A stretch of DNA of 37,096 nucleotides. It comes from Oehlia diaphana. Its lineage: Eukaryota; Glomeromycota; Glomeromycetes; Glomerales; Glomeraceae. Below the pieces are notes generated by a model. That model searched no databases. It was not told the DNA's origin and saw only the letters and a list, made by a program, of their open reading frames with translations. Shown piece by piece: positions 9,443 to 21,900 of the stretch. A program made the position numbers and the translations under genes. The stretch lies in assembly GCA_003833135.1 (NCBI GenBank), contig QZLH01000294.1, positions 58,479-95,574 on the forward strand. The letters are read 5' to 3'. The number at the start of each line of letters is the position of its first letter. Positions within the stretch are counted from its first letter, which is position 1.

Positions 9443-12400
9443 ATGCACGATGCTTTCAATGTTTTTTTAGCGTTAGATAAAGTACCCTATAAAATAGAAT
9501 CGATTTTCGCTTGTGGTTTGTTTAATGCTTTTCTTTGTTGTTAAAGTTTATAAGTTGAACCCGAATGCTTACTTTTAAGATAAAAATCCAGGTCAAAAGT
9601 TATTTACAGGAACCGCTTCGGGCGCCTTGTACGTTTACGAAGTTAATGAGCCCATAGGTACGTTCTATTTATTATTTTTCAGCCGAACTTGAAATTGAAA
9701 GGAGATTTACTTTCCTCTATATAATAGAGGATGAAGAGGTGAAAGTAGACTTAAAGGAAACTAAGAACTTTTTCAAAAAGCCCATCGAACAATTGGATAT
9801 TATTAAAGATATTGAAGTGTTGATATCGCTTTCTGGTATTTTATTATAATTAATATTATACTATTTAATCGAAATTACATTATTATTATTCATTAATTAA
9901 CCATTATTTATGTTTAAAACTTTACAAGATGGATACGTGAATATCTATGATCTGCAAACCTTTGAGTTACAAAGGCAATTAACAAAAACACGTGGTGCAA
10001 ATATATTTGCTATTGATACCAATGTAGAAATTAGTGAAGATAATGAAGGGATTCCAATGATAGCAGTTGGTGTAAGAAAAAAATTGCTTGTTTTTACATG
10101 GCGAGATACAGAATTCATTTGTACTCAGGTGAGTGAATCTTCTTTCTCTTTTTGACTTATCTATAATTTAACTTGTCTCTCTATTACAATTCCTAAACTA
10201 TAACATTCAGGAACTTTCAATTCCAGATAGAATTAAAACAATGGTTTGGGTTAATAGTGATAAAGTTTGTCTTGGGTTAACGAATGAATATGTCTTGATA
10301 GACGTTAATTCTGGTGTGATGACTGAGCTGTTTGCTTCACATAATACGCCTGGAGGTGCTTCATTTGCATATATGGGAATGTCAATTGGTGCTAAAGCCA
10401 ACAAGCCGTTAGTGACAAAATTACCTCAAGGTGAAATTCTTCTGGTTAAAGATAGTGGGTATCATATTTTTTATTGATATCGAGAAATATTATTAGTTTT
10501 TTTGTGATCTTTAGTTATAAATTGACATTTAATTTTGAGTATGAACATTAACTAAAATAGATATGAGCATTTTTACTGGACTTGATGGAATTACTACTCG
10601 GAAAACAGGAATTGACTGGACAGGAACTCCAGAAGAAATAGGTGCGAATTAAAACGTAAATTGTTGTATCCATATTATTAAGCGCTCACTCTTCTTATAA
10701 TTAAAGGATGTTCTTATCCGTATCTTATTGCGATATTACCGAAACATGTGGAAGTCAGAAACATTGTAACTCAGAAGTTGGTCCAGACTTTTGACCTTCC
10801 TCAAGCGCGATTAATTAACCAAGGAAAATATTTGTATGTTGCTAGTATTAGTAATGTTTGGAGATTTATTCCTTTGAATTTCGAAAAACAGGTATAAGAA
10901 ATGGAGACTACTTTAGATTATAAATTATTTTATTAGTCAACATAAATTCAATACTTTGTTTAACATGACATATAGGAGAGAAGTCATTGATTGTTTGAGA
11001 TGTACGCAGCCACACGGGGGATGGTTATGTTAAACAAAGTATTGAAGTATGTTCGTTATTGTGTTTAATCTTTTTTAATTTATACTCATAAGATCGATCA
11101 ATTGGTTGAACAAAATGAATTTGATGAAGCTTTAAGTTTAGCTAAAATTGAACCTACTTTGCTTAAAGATAAGGTAATTATATCTAAATGATTGTGATAT
11201 TATTCTAATGATTAAACTAATGTCATTTGTCATTATATAGGACGCAAAAATTCGAGAGACACGTAGACTTTACGCACATTATCTTTTCCATCAGAATAAG
11301 TTTGATGATGCTATTACAATTTTTCAAGATTTAGAAGTGGACCCTAAAGAAGTTATTGCATTGTATCCCCCATCGATATCAGGAGCTCTCCACAAGCCTG
11401 TACAACGTCCGAAAGTTTTAAAACCTTCAGATGAAATAGTTGATGATGAAATTAATAATGATCAAGAAGAAAAATCTTCGAAGGATGAGATAGAAACCGA
11501 AAATTTGGAAATTCTTGGTATTCATTTAAAAAGATATTTTTAAATTTTTCTTATTTCAGTAGTTTAACTACTTAAAAATCATTTAGAGGGGAAGCTGTTG
11601 GAAGAAGCGGTTCAAACATTAATAAAATTTTTGACTGATCGGCGTCATAAAATATCTAAAATTCTAATTCACCAAACTCATAAAACTAATGAACCAACAC
11701 CGCCAGCTTCACCTTCGCACCGAACTAATTTAGTAAATGGGAATTCGAGTGGTACTTTGGAGCTTGCAGAATTGGTGGACACCACTCTTTTAAAATCTTA
11801 TATGGTCATTAATGATGCATTGGTTGGTCCACTTCTTCGGGTACATAATTATTGTAATGTTGAGGAAGTAGAAGGACTGTTATTAGAGCGCAAAGTATGT
11901 ATATATATATGAAAATTAGTGTTATTTTATTCGAATAATTAATAGATAACTTGATTATTTAGAAATACAAAGAATTAAAAGACTTGTATCATGGAAAAGG
12001 CTTACATCGCAAATCTCTGGAACTTTTAAAAAAGTTAGTTATTGTTTTAAGGTACTTAATGTGTTATAATATTACTCATACAACTAAATTTTTTTTAGAC
12101 TTGGGCAATCTTCAGAAGGCTTAATGAAAGGGACCTTTCAGACCGGGTATTATCTTCAAAAGCTTGGACCAGAAAATTTTGATTTAATTTTAGAATTTGC
12201 AACATGGGTGTTGCAAACCAATCCTGATGAAGGGATGGAAGTGAGTTTGTCCTTTTTTTTTTATAAAATTTTACTAAGAAATATTTTTACTAATTATTGA
12301 CTATTTAGATATTTATTGGTGATCATCCAGAGGTTGATAATCTTCCGAGGAATAAAGTATTAGAATATCTTGAGGGATTTTCATACGATTTATGCATAAA

Positions 12401-13855
12401 ATATTTAGAACATATCATTTATGTACTTAAAGATCCGACTCCAGACTTTCACAATAAATTGATATTTAAATACCTGGCCAATGTTCAAAAATTAGAATCG
12501 CAAAAATCAGAATCTAATTCAGAAGAAGTAGGAGGTAATGAATTAAAAATTTCTTTCTAATATTTCATTAAGTTTAAATATATGTAACGTTTCTTTTTTT
12601 TTTTATTCTATATTAGAGGAAATCGAAGATACAAATAAAAGATTATTGAAATTTTTGGATGAATCAATGCATTATAAAGCAGAAAAAATATTAGGCCGTT
12701 TACGTTTAGATGGTACACCATTTTGTAATATTTGTGTCATTAAAGAATTCAAACTAAATCAAACATTTTTATGCACTACTTAGACTTTTATGAAGCTCGT
12801 GCGATTCTTCTTAGTCGTCTCGGCCAACATGACCAGGCTTTAAATATTTATGTGCACAAGTTAAAGAACGAAAAGTTGGCAGAGGAGTATATATAGAACT
12901 TAATACTCATATTTTTTTAAAACGAACCATTTATCGTTATCTAATATATATTTATTTATGTGTATAGATATTGTGTGAAGAATTACATTGAAACTGATGA
13001 TCCTACAAAAAACGTATTCATATCGTTACTGAAAGTATATCTACGACCAAGTAATGGCGAAAAATTAATGTTAGAACCAGCAATACGATTGTTATCGCGG
13101 CATGGTTCATTTGTTAGTGCTTCTGATGTAAGTTAACTTTTCTAATAATTCATTATTATATAGAATTTTATGATTGTAAACGTTTGTCATTATATAGGCT
13201 TTGAATATGCTTCCGCTCACAACTAAAGTATCGGAATTGTATCAATTTGTCGAAAAATATATCAGGGAGAACAATAAGAATAGGAATATGAATATGATTA
13301 TTAAGAATTTATTGAAAGCTGATCAACGCCAGGTAAAATCTCTATGCAAACTAGCGAAATGTACCAAATTTCTTGTCCAAAACCAATATTTAGATTAAAT
13401 ATTCCGCATGTCATATGACTAATGCTGGCCAACTCTTATTAGGCATTATAAAATTGGCCAATAAATTATACCAATTGTGATCGTCATTTGAGATACAAAA
13501 TTAATTACGTTTTGATAAAAATCTAGGTTGAAGAACAATTAATGTTTTATCGATCTCGGAGAGTTAAAATCGATGAAGATAAGATGTGTCCACAATGTAC
13601 GCGTCGTATTGGGCAAAGGTATGCGGTTTTGTCTGCTATTATAATCATCATCTTGTTACATCTAACCATTATGATTACTAAATTTATTTTTTAGTGTATT
13701 TGCCGTTTTTCCTAACGGTGTTGTTGTTCATTATCATTGTAAAGAAAAGGTATAATTAATACATAATTCTACACTTAGACTTCTAATTCTAATTTCTAAT
13801 TTATAAATTCATTTTTCTGTAGTATTCACAGTCGAATGACACGTCAATATTATAG
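9443..13855 (+). CDS. VPS39: Vps39/Vam6, HOPS tethering complex subunit
   Basis: By family, Vps39 binds Rab7/Ypt7 on late endosomes and the vacuole and tethers membranes before fusion. Twenty exons give a 930-residue protein (human is about 880): 9443-9515, 9580-9657, 9683-9835, 9929-10128, 10211-10454, 10561-10641, 10707-10891, 11093-11173, 11241-11517, 11587-11894, 11963-12033, 12099-12240, 12309-12534, 12617-12712, 12784-12886, 12968-13127, 13198-13332, 13527-13618, 13695-13749, 13823-13855. The start MHDAF equals the animal N-terminus. Residues 1-340 read as the CNH propeller, followed by the clathrin-repeat helical region (KKYKELKDLYHGKGLH-like, LEHIIYVLKD, LLSRLGQHDQALNIYVHKLK) and a C-terminal zinc-binding end with C892, C895, H914, H916 and C917 in the FPNGVVVHYHC motif. 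All introns are GT-AG; the first donor, GTTTGT, is weak. Frame is kept across all 19 junctions. It converges on the ABCD3-like gene. Confidence 0.93.
10947..11046. repeat. Perfect 20-bp foldback inside the seventh VPS39 intron
   Basis: TTCAATACTTTGTTTAACAT (10947-10966) is exactly complementary to 11027-11046, leaving a 60-base, locally GC-rich centre. The intron (10892-11092, 201 bases) is two to three times as long as its neighbours, as expected if a ~100-base foldback element inserted there. No target duplication is clear. Confidence 0.75.
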
Positions 13856-14553
13856 CTTCATTCGAGTCGAGTATGATCCTTATAACTGTTAGACATTCAA
13901 ATCTAGCACGGGATTACTTTCATTTTACTATCATTTTATCATTTTATAAATATTATTTATTTTTGTGGACTACAATTTGATTTCTTAACGTTGATCAAAC
14001 CATTTTGCATATCATGAAACTCTGCAATATAGAAATTTATTTACATTCGTTTTCGTCTTATTTGTAAGTGGAATATCATAATTTATTAGACATTTTTGAT
14101 TTTTTTTTAACAGAAATATCGATTATTTGTAATTAATTTATAGTTCATTTTATTTATATGCATATTAAAAAAGAATTTCTTTACAATATCAAATTAATAC
14201 GTCACAAATAATAGAAAGAAAATACAAAGTTCCTACATATCTGCTTAAAAGATAAAAACTCTATAAAAACTCTTAAATTTGAAATTATAGGTTTCTCTAT
14301 ATATATAATAAAGAATTACATGCTTTCAGATTACTAAATAATCGTCATTTTGTTTTTAGTGTAATAAAAATGTTTTTTTAATGATTTCTACACAAATATA
14401 TATATATAATGAAAAATAAATAATTAATCCTGCTACAACTAAGACAAATACATTAATCCGAGATGCATCTATTATAAAGATTATTTTGTAAAGACCATAA
14501 ATAATATCATGAATATTAAATTAGTGTCATTTTCGGCTAAAAGTGCTAAAAGT
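13856..14553. other. Spacer between convergent VPS39 and ABCD3-like genes
   Basis: AT-rich 3' flank of both genes; no coding frame. Presumably holds both 3' UTRs. A short ATATATAT run lies near 14398. Confidence 0.6.
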
Positions 14554-17500
14554 TCAATCTGAATTATTGCTACTAGAAGAGCTATTCTTTTCGTTATCAG
14601 CTTCTTCACCCTCATCATCTTGTCCAAGCTCAAATTTCTTTTTACTAGCTTTACCAGTTTTACCATGTGAGGTAAATGGTGTTGTTAAATCGCTTTCTTC
14701 AAGTCTATAAATATGTATAATGTTTAATTGGTATAAATATAAAAATACATTAAATAACATAAATATCGATAAAGAAGATACTTACTTTCTAAACTCGTAA
14801 CCTCCTTCTCCATCAAAACGAAGCAACCATTCGTGATATTTAACTAATTTGTTTAAAAGTAAATATTAAAACTATATCTCAACAAAACAAAAAAAGGCAA
14901 CATAAAAACTTGTACACTCACACTATAATAAAATTAAAGCATAAAAGCACAATAATCAAAAAGTTAATTAATTAGTAATGAATATTCAAGGAAAAACGTA
15001 ACGAAATAATTAAAAAAAAAAATTATTACCAATGAATGCCTATGAGATACAGTAAATAATGTAATGCCTAAAGTACGAGCATGGGTGTACATAATACCCT
15101 CAACATCAATACTTACTGCACTAGTACATTCGTCTAAAATGGCCTATTGAAAATTATAGTCAATAATTCGTAATTCGTAAATCAAGTAATATCATAATAA
15201 TAAAAAGGAAATTTCTTACAAATTGAGGACGGTGGTAAAAAAGTCTAGCCATGGCTATTCTCTAAAGTCAAATGAAAAAGGTTAATCAAATCTCGATTAA
15301 TATACAATGTTCAAATTTATTCACCTGTTTTTCCCCACCCGACAAAACATCAGCCCAATCATGAACTGCATCCCAGCCTCCATCACGCTTCACCAAATAT
15401 TCTAAATGAACGACATTAAGTAATTCCATTAATTTGCCATCATCAAACTCCTTGAAACGTGCTTGAACTTTCGTATCTGGATAGATAACCTAATTAAAGA
15501 ATATATATTCAACAAAAATAATTATGTAAAATAAACAAGAACTAATAATAATCTATTTAATACCTGATCACGGAGCGTGCCAAGCGCCAAGTACGGTTTT
15601 TGAGGTACGTAAAACAATTTTGATGCTGTTGGCTTAGTAACAACACCATCTATAAATTAGGATTTATCTTAGTTTATATTATGAATCTAAATAGAAACAT
15701 AAACAAAATAATAACATACCAAATAGGGGCCATAAATCCCCAAGAATACGGAAAAGAGAACTTTTTCCCTAATTTAATAGAAATTAATTGTACGAGACTT
15801 CTCCGATATGCTAAAGTAAAGTAATAGTGAAGAAAGTATACATACGCATCCATTAGGTCCGGAAATAAGGCAGTTCATTCCCGTTTCAACTTCGAAAGAT
15901 AACTCTTTCACCTATAATTATCGAACTATAAGCAATTTGCAACGAACAAATATAGATAAAGGAATGGCATTTACCAATATATCATTATTTGGTGTAACAA
16001 TAGGAACTTTTTCAAAAATAATGACTCCATCTTTTGTTATAATTTTTCCTTTGAGATCGTTCGGTGTAACCGCTATGGTTCACAGAGAATATGCAAATAA
16101 ATTACGGATACTTGAATAATCACAAATTATAAAGTCAGAGTGTTTTATTACCTCGGCTGATATTAGCTTCATTTGAGTCATTGTTTATCATTGTACGTTC
16201 ATATCGCCCTTTATTAACATCCTCAAGAACATCAAAAAGTTCTGCAACACGCGACTAAATAAATAGAGATTAATTTGATTAATAAATATCTAGAATAATT
16301 GAGAAAGAGAAAAGTAGACATACAGTATATCCCGCAAATCTGGTCAAATCACGTCCAGCAAGAATTAATCTACCCACAGCTTGTGATAAATTTACAAGAT
16401 AACCAGCTAAATAAAAAAAAAAAGTTAATCTATATTACAATGTTAAAATAAATAAATCAATGTTACTTACAATTTCTTGAATAATCTTCCATGATCTTCG
16501 TTGGGTCGGAATCGAGTTTGCCCATATATTCAGTGGCTTTAAAGATAAACAGATTATATTTTATAATTTTATATGAAACATGATGAAATATTTACTTTAA
16601 CATACCATATTGCGGGTTAAATACAGGGCGTGCCAGCAAGCTAAAAAGGATTAGATAATTTTGTGATTTCAAAAGTAATAAATAATATAAAATAGTAGAT
16701 AACATACTAGTATGCTGTCATAGTGGCACAATATTTAACCAATACTGAATCGAAAATTCCATTAGCGAATCGAAGTCGATATATTTTTTTCACGTGTCGC
16801 ACAATCTTATCAAAACTTCCATTTACTACAGTTCGCTCTCGTTCACCACCGCCATAAAAGGCAATTTCTTCAGAGTGAGTGATAATTCTCGACTAGAAAA
16901 TGAATAATAAAGTGAATATCGAAGAATCAATGAATCCTATAATCCGAAGGAAAAAAAATTTTTTATTACATGTGTGAACCTAAAATCACCTTCAAGTTTT
17001 TGTTCTATAGCGGTAACTGTATAAAATTCGGAGAGAAGGAATTTAGTCACAAAAAAAAATTTCTAAAAAAAATGTAAATACCTTACATTTTCCGAAAGGT
17101 GGTGAAATTGCACGTAAAAGAGCACCGGAAGTAAGGAAGTACACGATCATATAAATTGGAGCTAAATAATAAGAGACAAAATAGAATGAATACATAATTT
17201 AACTGAAAGAATGTAGCTCATTAATTAGATTACCTTCTCGACCACTAAAACGCGTTACACGTATACGTTTTGGAATTTATATGAATAATTTGTCATTTTT
17301 CTTTCTTTCTTTTTTTTTTTTTTAACAAAAACATGGATAAAAAAATGAATTGAAAATTATAGTTCATACATGGCTTCCCCCAGTTTATATGCAAACAAAA
17401 CTATGTCTACTAGGGGCTTGGTAATATCCGAATATAAATGACTTAGATTTTCTGCGAATTTATCAATGTCCTAATCAAAAGAAGGAAGGCTTAACCATCT

Positions 17501-18648
17501 TGCAGGTTTTTAATATGATAAACCGAAAGTAATCAAGTTTATACCTGTGTCAGCAATTGATCCGAATTCTGGATTCGGTTATCGATATTCGATATTTTGT
17601 AGAAAGTAATATCTCTTAAATATTGTTCGTGAGCATACTGTAAGAAAAGAAAAGTTTATTTTAATTTAAATCGTAAAAATTAAATAACAAATAAATTTAC
17701 CCTTGTAAGCCTTGTTCGGAACGCTAAAGACAACGCGCTTATAGTAAGTTTCAATGAATTATTCACTATACTCATTGGCCACTATTATAATTAACATAAT
17801 TTACTATATAAATAGAAATAATAGACGCGTGAAAAATAAAAAAAAAAGTTAACAAAGTGAAATACCATCATAAATCCAAATTCCACAACGGCTCGAGCGA
17901 TAAAAGTTTTCCGATCGCGAGATACAATCGCCTTAACAACATGTCTGTATAAATGTTTAGAACCGAGTACTGTGAGTGCGACTAAAACACAAAACTAAAT
18001 ACAACATCACTTAATGACACACCCGTTAAATCCAGAAAACCTATAAAATGTAGCAAATAAATAAAAATTATAATTAATTATGAAGATAAATAATTTATTA
18101 ATCATTCTTATAAGTTCATTACATATTATTAGGAGGTGACAATTTTTGTCAATATAACTGACAAAATAAATTTTAATAGCTATACACGCTTTTTTTTATT
18201 GATAGATTGCTCAATTAATCTAATCTGATATTTACCATATATCAAGCCATGTGCGAGCTATTAATATCATAGCTAAGCTTATAAGCAGAGCGGCTTCCTT
18301 ACTGGCGACTCCTAATAAAGTCGAATATATAAAAATGAACGCGGAAATTACTGAAAAGACAAGAAGTTAGAACAACAACTTACCTGGTATACAAATTGGC
18401 AATAATTTTTTGATCTGTGCTAGGAAACGCGCGTCTACACCGATTCTTTTTTGTTTTCTATTTCTGTTATCTTGGCCTTCTGCAGCACGCGCTGCGGCAC
18501 GTTCGGACTGTTTCTTTTTCTCTTGTTCGACATATTGCTTGATTAAATATACAGCCGCAACACTAATAATAAGTACAGCCGATCGCTTCTTTGAAGAAAT
18601 TAATGATTTGGGAGATATTTCGGCAAATGAAGACATATTCTGCCCCAT
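14554..18648 (-). CDS. Peroxisomal ABC half-transporter, ABCD3/PMP70-like
   Basis: Family role: imports long-chain fatty acyl-CoA into peroxisomes as a dimer. Exons (minus order): 18648-18384, 18311-18236, 18040-18023, 17944-17866, 17781-17701, 17637-17545, 17470-17370, 17244-17234, 17161-17087, 17016-16970, 16892-16708, 16640-16606, 16536-16471, 16406-16324, 16254-16152, 16072-15975, 15911-15846, 15768-15720, 15649-15564, 15489-15325, 15261-15220, 15143-15030, 14922, 14843-14786, 14704-14554; 715 residues, as usual for the family. The membrane half has [17 protein letters not shown] and [17 protein letters not shown]; the nucleotide-binding half has Walker A GPNGCGKSS (490-498), Q-loop Q527, signature LSGGEKQ (588-594), Walker B with D612/E613 and H-loop H642. 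Two microexons (11 bases and 1 base) are needed to hold the frame. The tail is charged and Ser-rich. The match to animal PMP70 is closer than to ALDP, but I leave the symbol blank because paralogues exist. Confidence 0.92.
14922..14922 (-). other. Candidate single-nucleotide exon of the ABCD3-like gene
   Basis: Exon 15143-15030 ends in phase 0 after SHRHSL, while the next clearly coding exon (14843-14786, [14 protein letters not shown]) enters with two spare bases. No direct canonical junction joins them in frame. Between them the minus strand reads TTATTATAG-T-GTGAGT, an acceptor, one T and a consensus donor. Using it gives introns of 107 and 78 bases, both normal for this gene, and SLFKYHEW, against SLWKHHE in human PMP70. 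A 7-base exon (TGTGAGT, 14922-14916, donor GTACAA) would also restore the frame, giving SLCEFKYH. Confidence 0.55.
17234..17244 (-). other. 11-base microexon of the ABCD3-like gene
   Basis: The sequence TGGTCGAGAAG lies between TTTTAG and GTAATC on the minus strand. With the neighbouring exons it encodes the end of [17 protein letters not shown], matching the loop before the next membrane helix in the family. The same frame hits a stop a short way upstream with no other AG between, so a longer exon is excluded. Confidence 0.75.
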
Positions 18649-18974
18649 TATGGCCGTCTATAGAAACGTCAAAAAAGAATACTCAAACGTCGGTTTAAAA
18701 ATCAAACCACCGAGATTTTTTTTTTTAAAAAAAAAAAAAATTAAATATTTGTGAAACATAGTATTACGTCAGCTGTATTTATGATGAATAAGGAACTTCA
18801 CTCAAATTTCCTTATTAAATTTTTTTACAAACCAATATAGGAAACGGCTCGGAAGCGTTGATCACAATCGATATATGAATAGGTAACATAGTTTAAAGGA
18901 GAAATTTATTGATTTATATTAACTTTTTTTTTTTATTATAATATGTTACTAAGCTACCTCTCACAAAATCATAT
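18649..18974. other. Spacer upstream of the ABCD3-like gene and downstream of the one-finger GATA gene
   Basis: AT-rich; must contain the ABCD3-like promoter and the 3' end of the GATA transcript. Nothing specific recognised. A plus-strand open frame across 18410-18754 is an antisense shadow. Confidence 0.55.
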
Positions 18975-21900
18975 TCAAAAATAACTAGCATTCTCATCCA
19001 TTTCAATAGCAGACCATCTTTGAAAAAGTGTTCGCAAATCAATCGTGTCATTGCCTTCGTCAACAATGATACCACTATCTGCAAGTAACCCTGGTTCAAA
19101 ATTCAAATCTAAATTTACGAATTTGAACACAACAGAGGAATGTTCTCCGTCAAGTATTACCATGTCGAACCTAGAGAAATTTTATATTAGTCTTTAATCA
19201 CTATAACAATTATTATAACGTCATTATTATTATTAAAATTATTACCTAGTAATATATTGTCCTATATTCACTGTTACCTCTAACATTGGATATCCTGTCG
19301 ACAAATCTTTCTCGACAGAGTAATTGATGTCATCTATATAATTTTTCCAGATTTCGATTTCCGTTGGATCGTGGCCATCTTTTTTTAAGCCAATTAATAT
19401 TTTATTTTTTTCGAGAGTTACGTAACAATCAGGTTCCGAAAAAATTGCCAATCCAGGACCAAATGAAATTGAAGTAATTGCAAGTTCCATAGGGAATACC
19501 GATGAATTTTGAGATGGCGTAAAATTAGGTTTAGAAACAGGAGTTTCTGGAACCGATTCAGGTTCTAAATATTATCGATAAAAAAAAAAATATGTTACAT
19601 AAATATCTACTAAACCTATATTGCCTGATATGTGTGCTCTGTCTATACCTAAATATCGAGATGAAAATAATGTCTCGAATACAATATAATCAAGGTAGTA
19701 AATGGAAAATATGAAGAATAGCACCTTTCTTTGACGATGATGAAGCTCTTCTACCACGTTTAGGTGTTCCTGTGGTAGAACCTCTGCGTGATACACGAGT
19801 TTTTTCAGCACGATTTTCATCTTCATCTGTATGTGAAATTGCATCTTCGTTAAATGAAAGTAACCTATTAGGTTTTTTTCCTGGCTTTGCAGGTGAAGAA
19901 TGTGCAGTAGCCTTTCCGGCAGATATCGATGATTTCCTTGATTTAGAAGGTTGAACGACTGGTATGGAATTATTAGGCTCAGTATCATCATCTGGGCTTT
20001 CTTCGATTATGATTTTTCCTTGTTTCCACTTTACTCCACATGCGTTACAGAGAGTTCCTAAATAATAATTTCGTTATGTTTTAACACGTGTAAAATTTTA
20101 AGTGTTATGATAAATCATTAAGATTTACCTGGCCCTTTAGGTCCTCTTCTCCACATTGGAGTATATCTTGCACCACAGTACATACAATTTTTCTTTTCAG
20201 AGCTCGGTTCTACAGTACCAGTTGGATCAAGAACGGATCTCGATTTTTTTGACGTGTTTGTAGAAGATTTTGTTTTTTTACTAGCTAGATAAAAAAAAAT
20301 ACGATTAATAAATTTAAAATTCCATAAATTATATTACCACCATGTCGAAATAAATAAATTCATACTATCATTTTTAGAAGTATTTTTTGTTTTTCTAACT
20401 TTTTTGGCAACTGTCTTAAAAAGAAATATAGTTTTTTTTAAAATATAAAAATATTAATTTCTGAATAAAATAAATTTCCCCTTTTAAAAATATTATGAGA
20501 AATAAAATTACTTACAGATGCTGTCCTTTTTTGTCCTGGAGCTTTTCGTTTTCCTCTTTTCCTTCCAACTGTAATATCGATATCCACATCTATCTCTGAA
20601 TCATCAGTTTTTTTTTCAATATCAATTACTTCGTCTACTGTTTTACTTTCATTAACGTGTATCGTTGTTGTCCACGTCTTTTGATATTTCTTAAAGATTA
20701 AAAAGATATGTTTAATTAAAATTATGAAAATCCTCGATAGTAAATTAAATTTTTCTTTCAATATACCTTTATTTTTTCCCTATTAAAGTCACGAGGAACA
20801 CGCATTTGTAAGTAACGTTCTTTACATTTACGTTTAAGCTTGAAATATAACAATTTTTTTTTAGATTACTTCGGATTAATAGGATGCAATACGATTAAGA
20901 TTAACAATGTACCTTTTCATCCATTAAACGTTCGACCGTATCTTCATCATTTACAGTTCTATATAACGCGTTCCATATCTCTTCAGTTACCGATTTTATG
21001 CTAATTTCCCATTCTTCTGGGTTATCACGAGATCTTTTCACGTCATTTTCATCAGATGGCGAAACATAACTTGCAATTACCTATTATATATCTTATTAAT
21101 AAATTAATAATACTAAATAAAATTAAGTTTTCCCATTTACCTCGTAAAAGTTATCATCGCCTTCTGGATTACGCTCAATAATAGCATCTTTGGGAAACAA
21201 AAATCTAGTTTTTCGATCTTCCTTAAACGTTAAAATTACCTCGCATCTCACTGCATGTTCATATGCAGTAGATGCGGGAATTTCTGCAGGTTGATTCCAT
21301 ATTTTAAACTTGTTAAGTGCTGCATAATGAGCAGATTCAGTAGCTATTAACATTCTCTGCGAGGACAATGAGTTAACCGTTTGTCTTTTCTGTAAAGGAA
21401 GTTCAACTTCCACATGATTTTCTATAGATGGACTTAGTTGTTGGAAAACATTACGTTTTTGTGAAGATGTCATTGTTTGTCGTTCTGGTGATGATAGTGA
21501 TTGAATCTCCCGATTTTGCTCAGTTAACGAATCCGATTGTATCATTTGATTTTGCTCATTAGATAATGAAGTTGGTTGCTGCTGTTCGGGAGATGGTTGA
21601 ACTGGACGATGTTTCTCCGAAGTCTGATCTTGTGTAAGTATGAATTGTCCCGATTGATATTGTTGCGATTGTGTAGTCTTCGATAAAATTGAATGAGAAT
21701 TAGGACGTTGATGCAACACAGGTGCAACAAGAGGTTGAGATGAAGTGTTGGATTGTGATGCTAACAGATAACTTAGATGATTAATTAAAGCATTTTTCTG
21801 TTCTTGCGATAAGTTAGGTGCTGTCTCAGGCTGAGATAATTGTTTTTGTATTGCTAATATCTGTGCTGGATTGTAGGTTTGAAGTAACGTTTGCATAACA

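Noticed and set aside
18410..18754. 114-codon plus-strand frame with hydrophobic Cys-rich content
   Set aside because: Antisense shadow of the first exon of the ABCD3-like gene, ending in a poly-lysine run from an A-tract.
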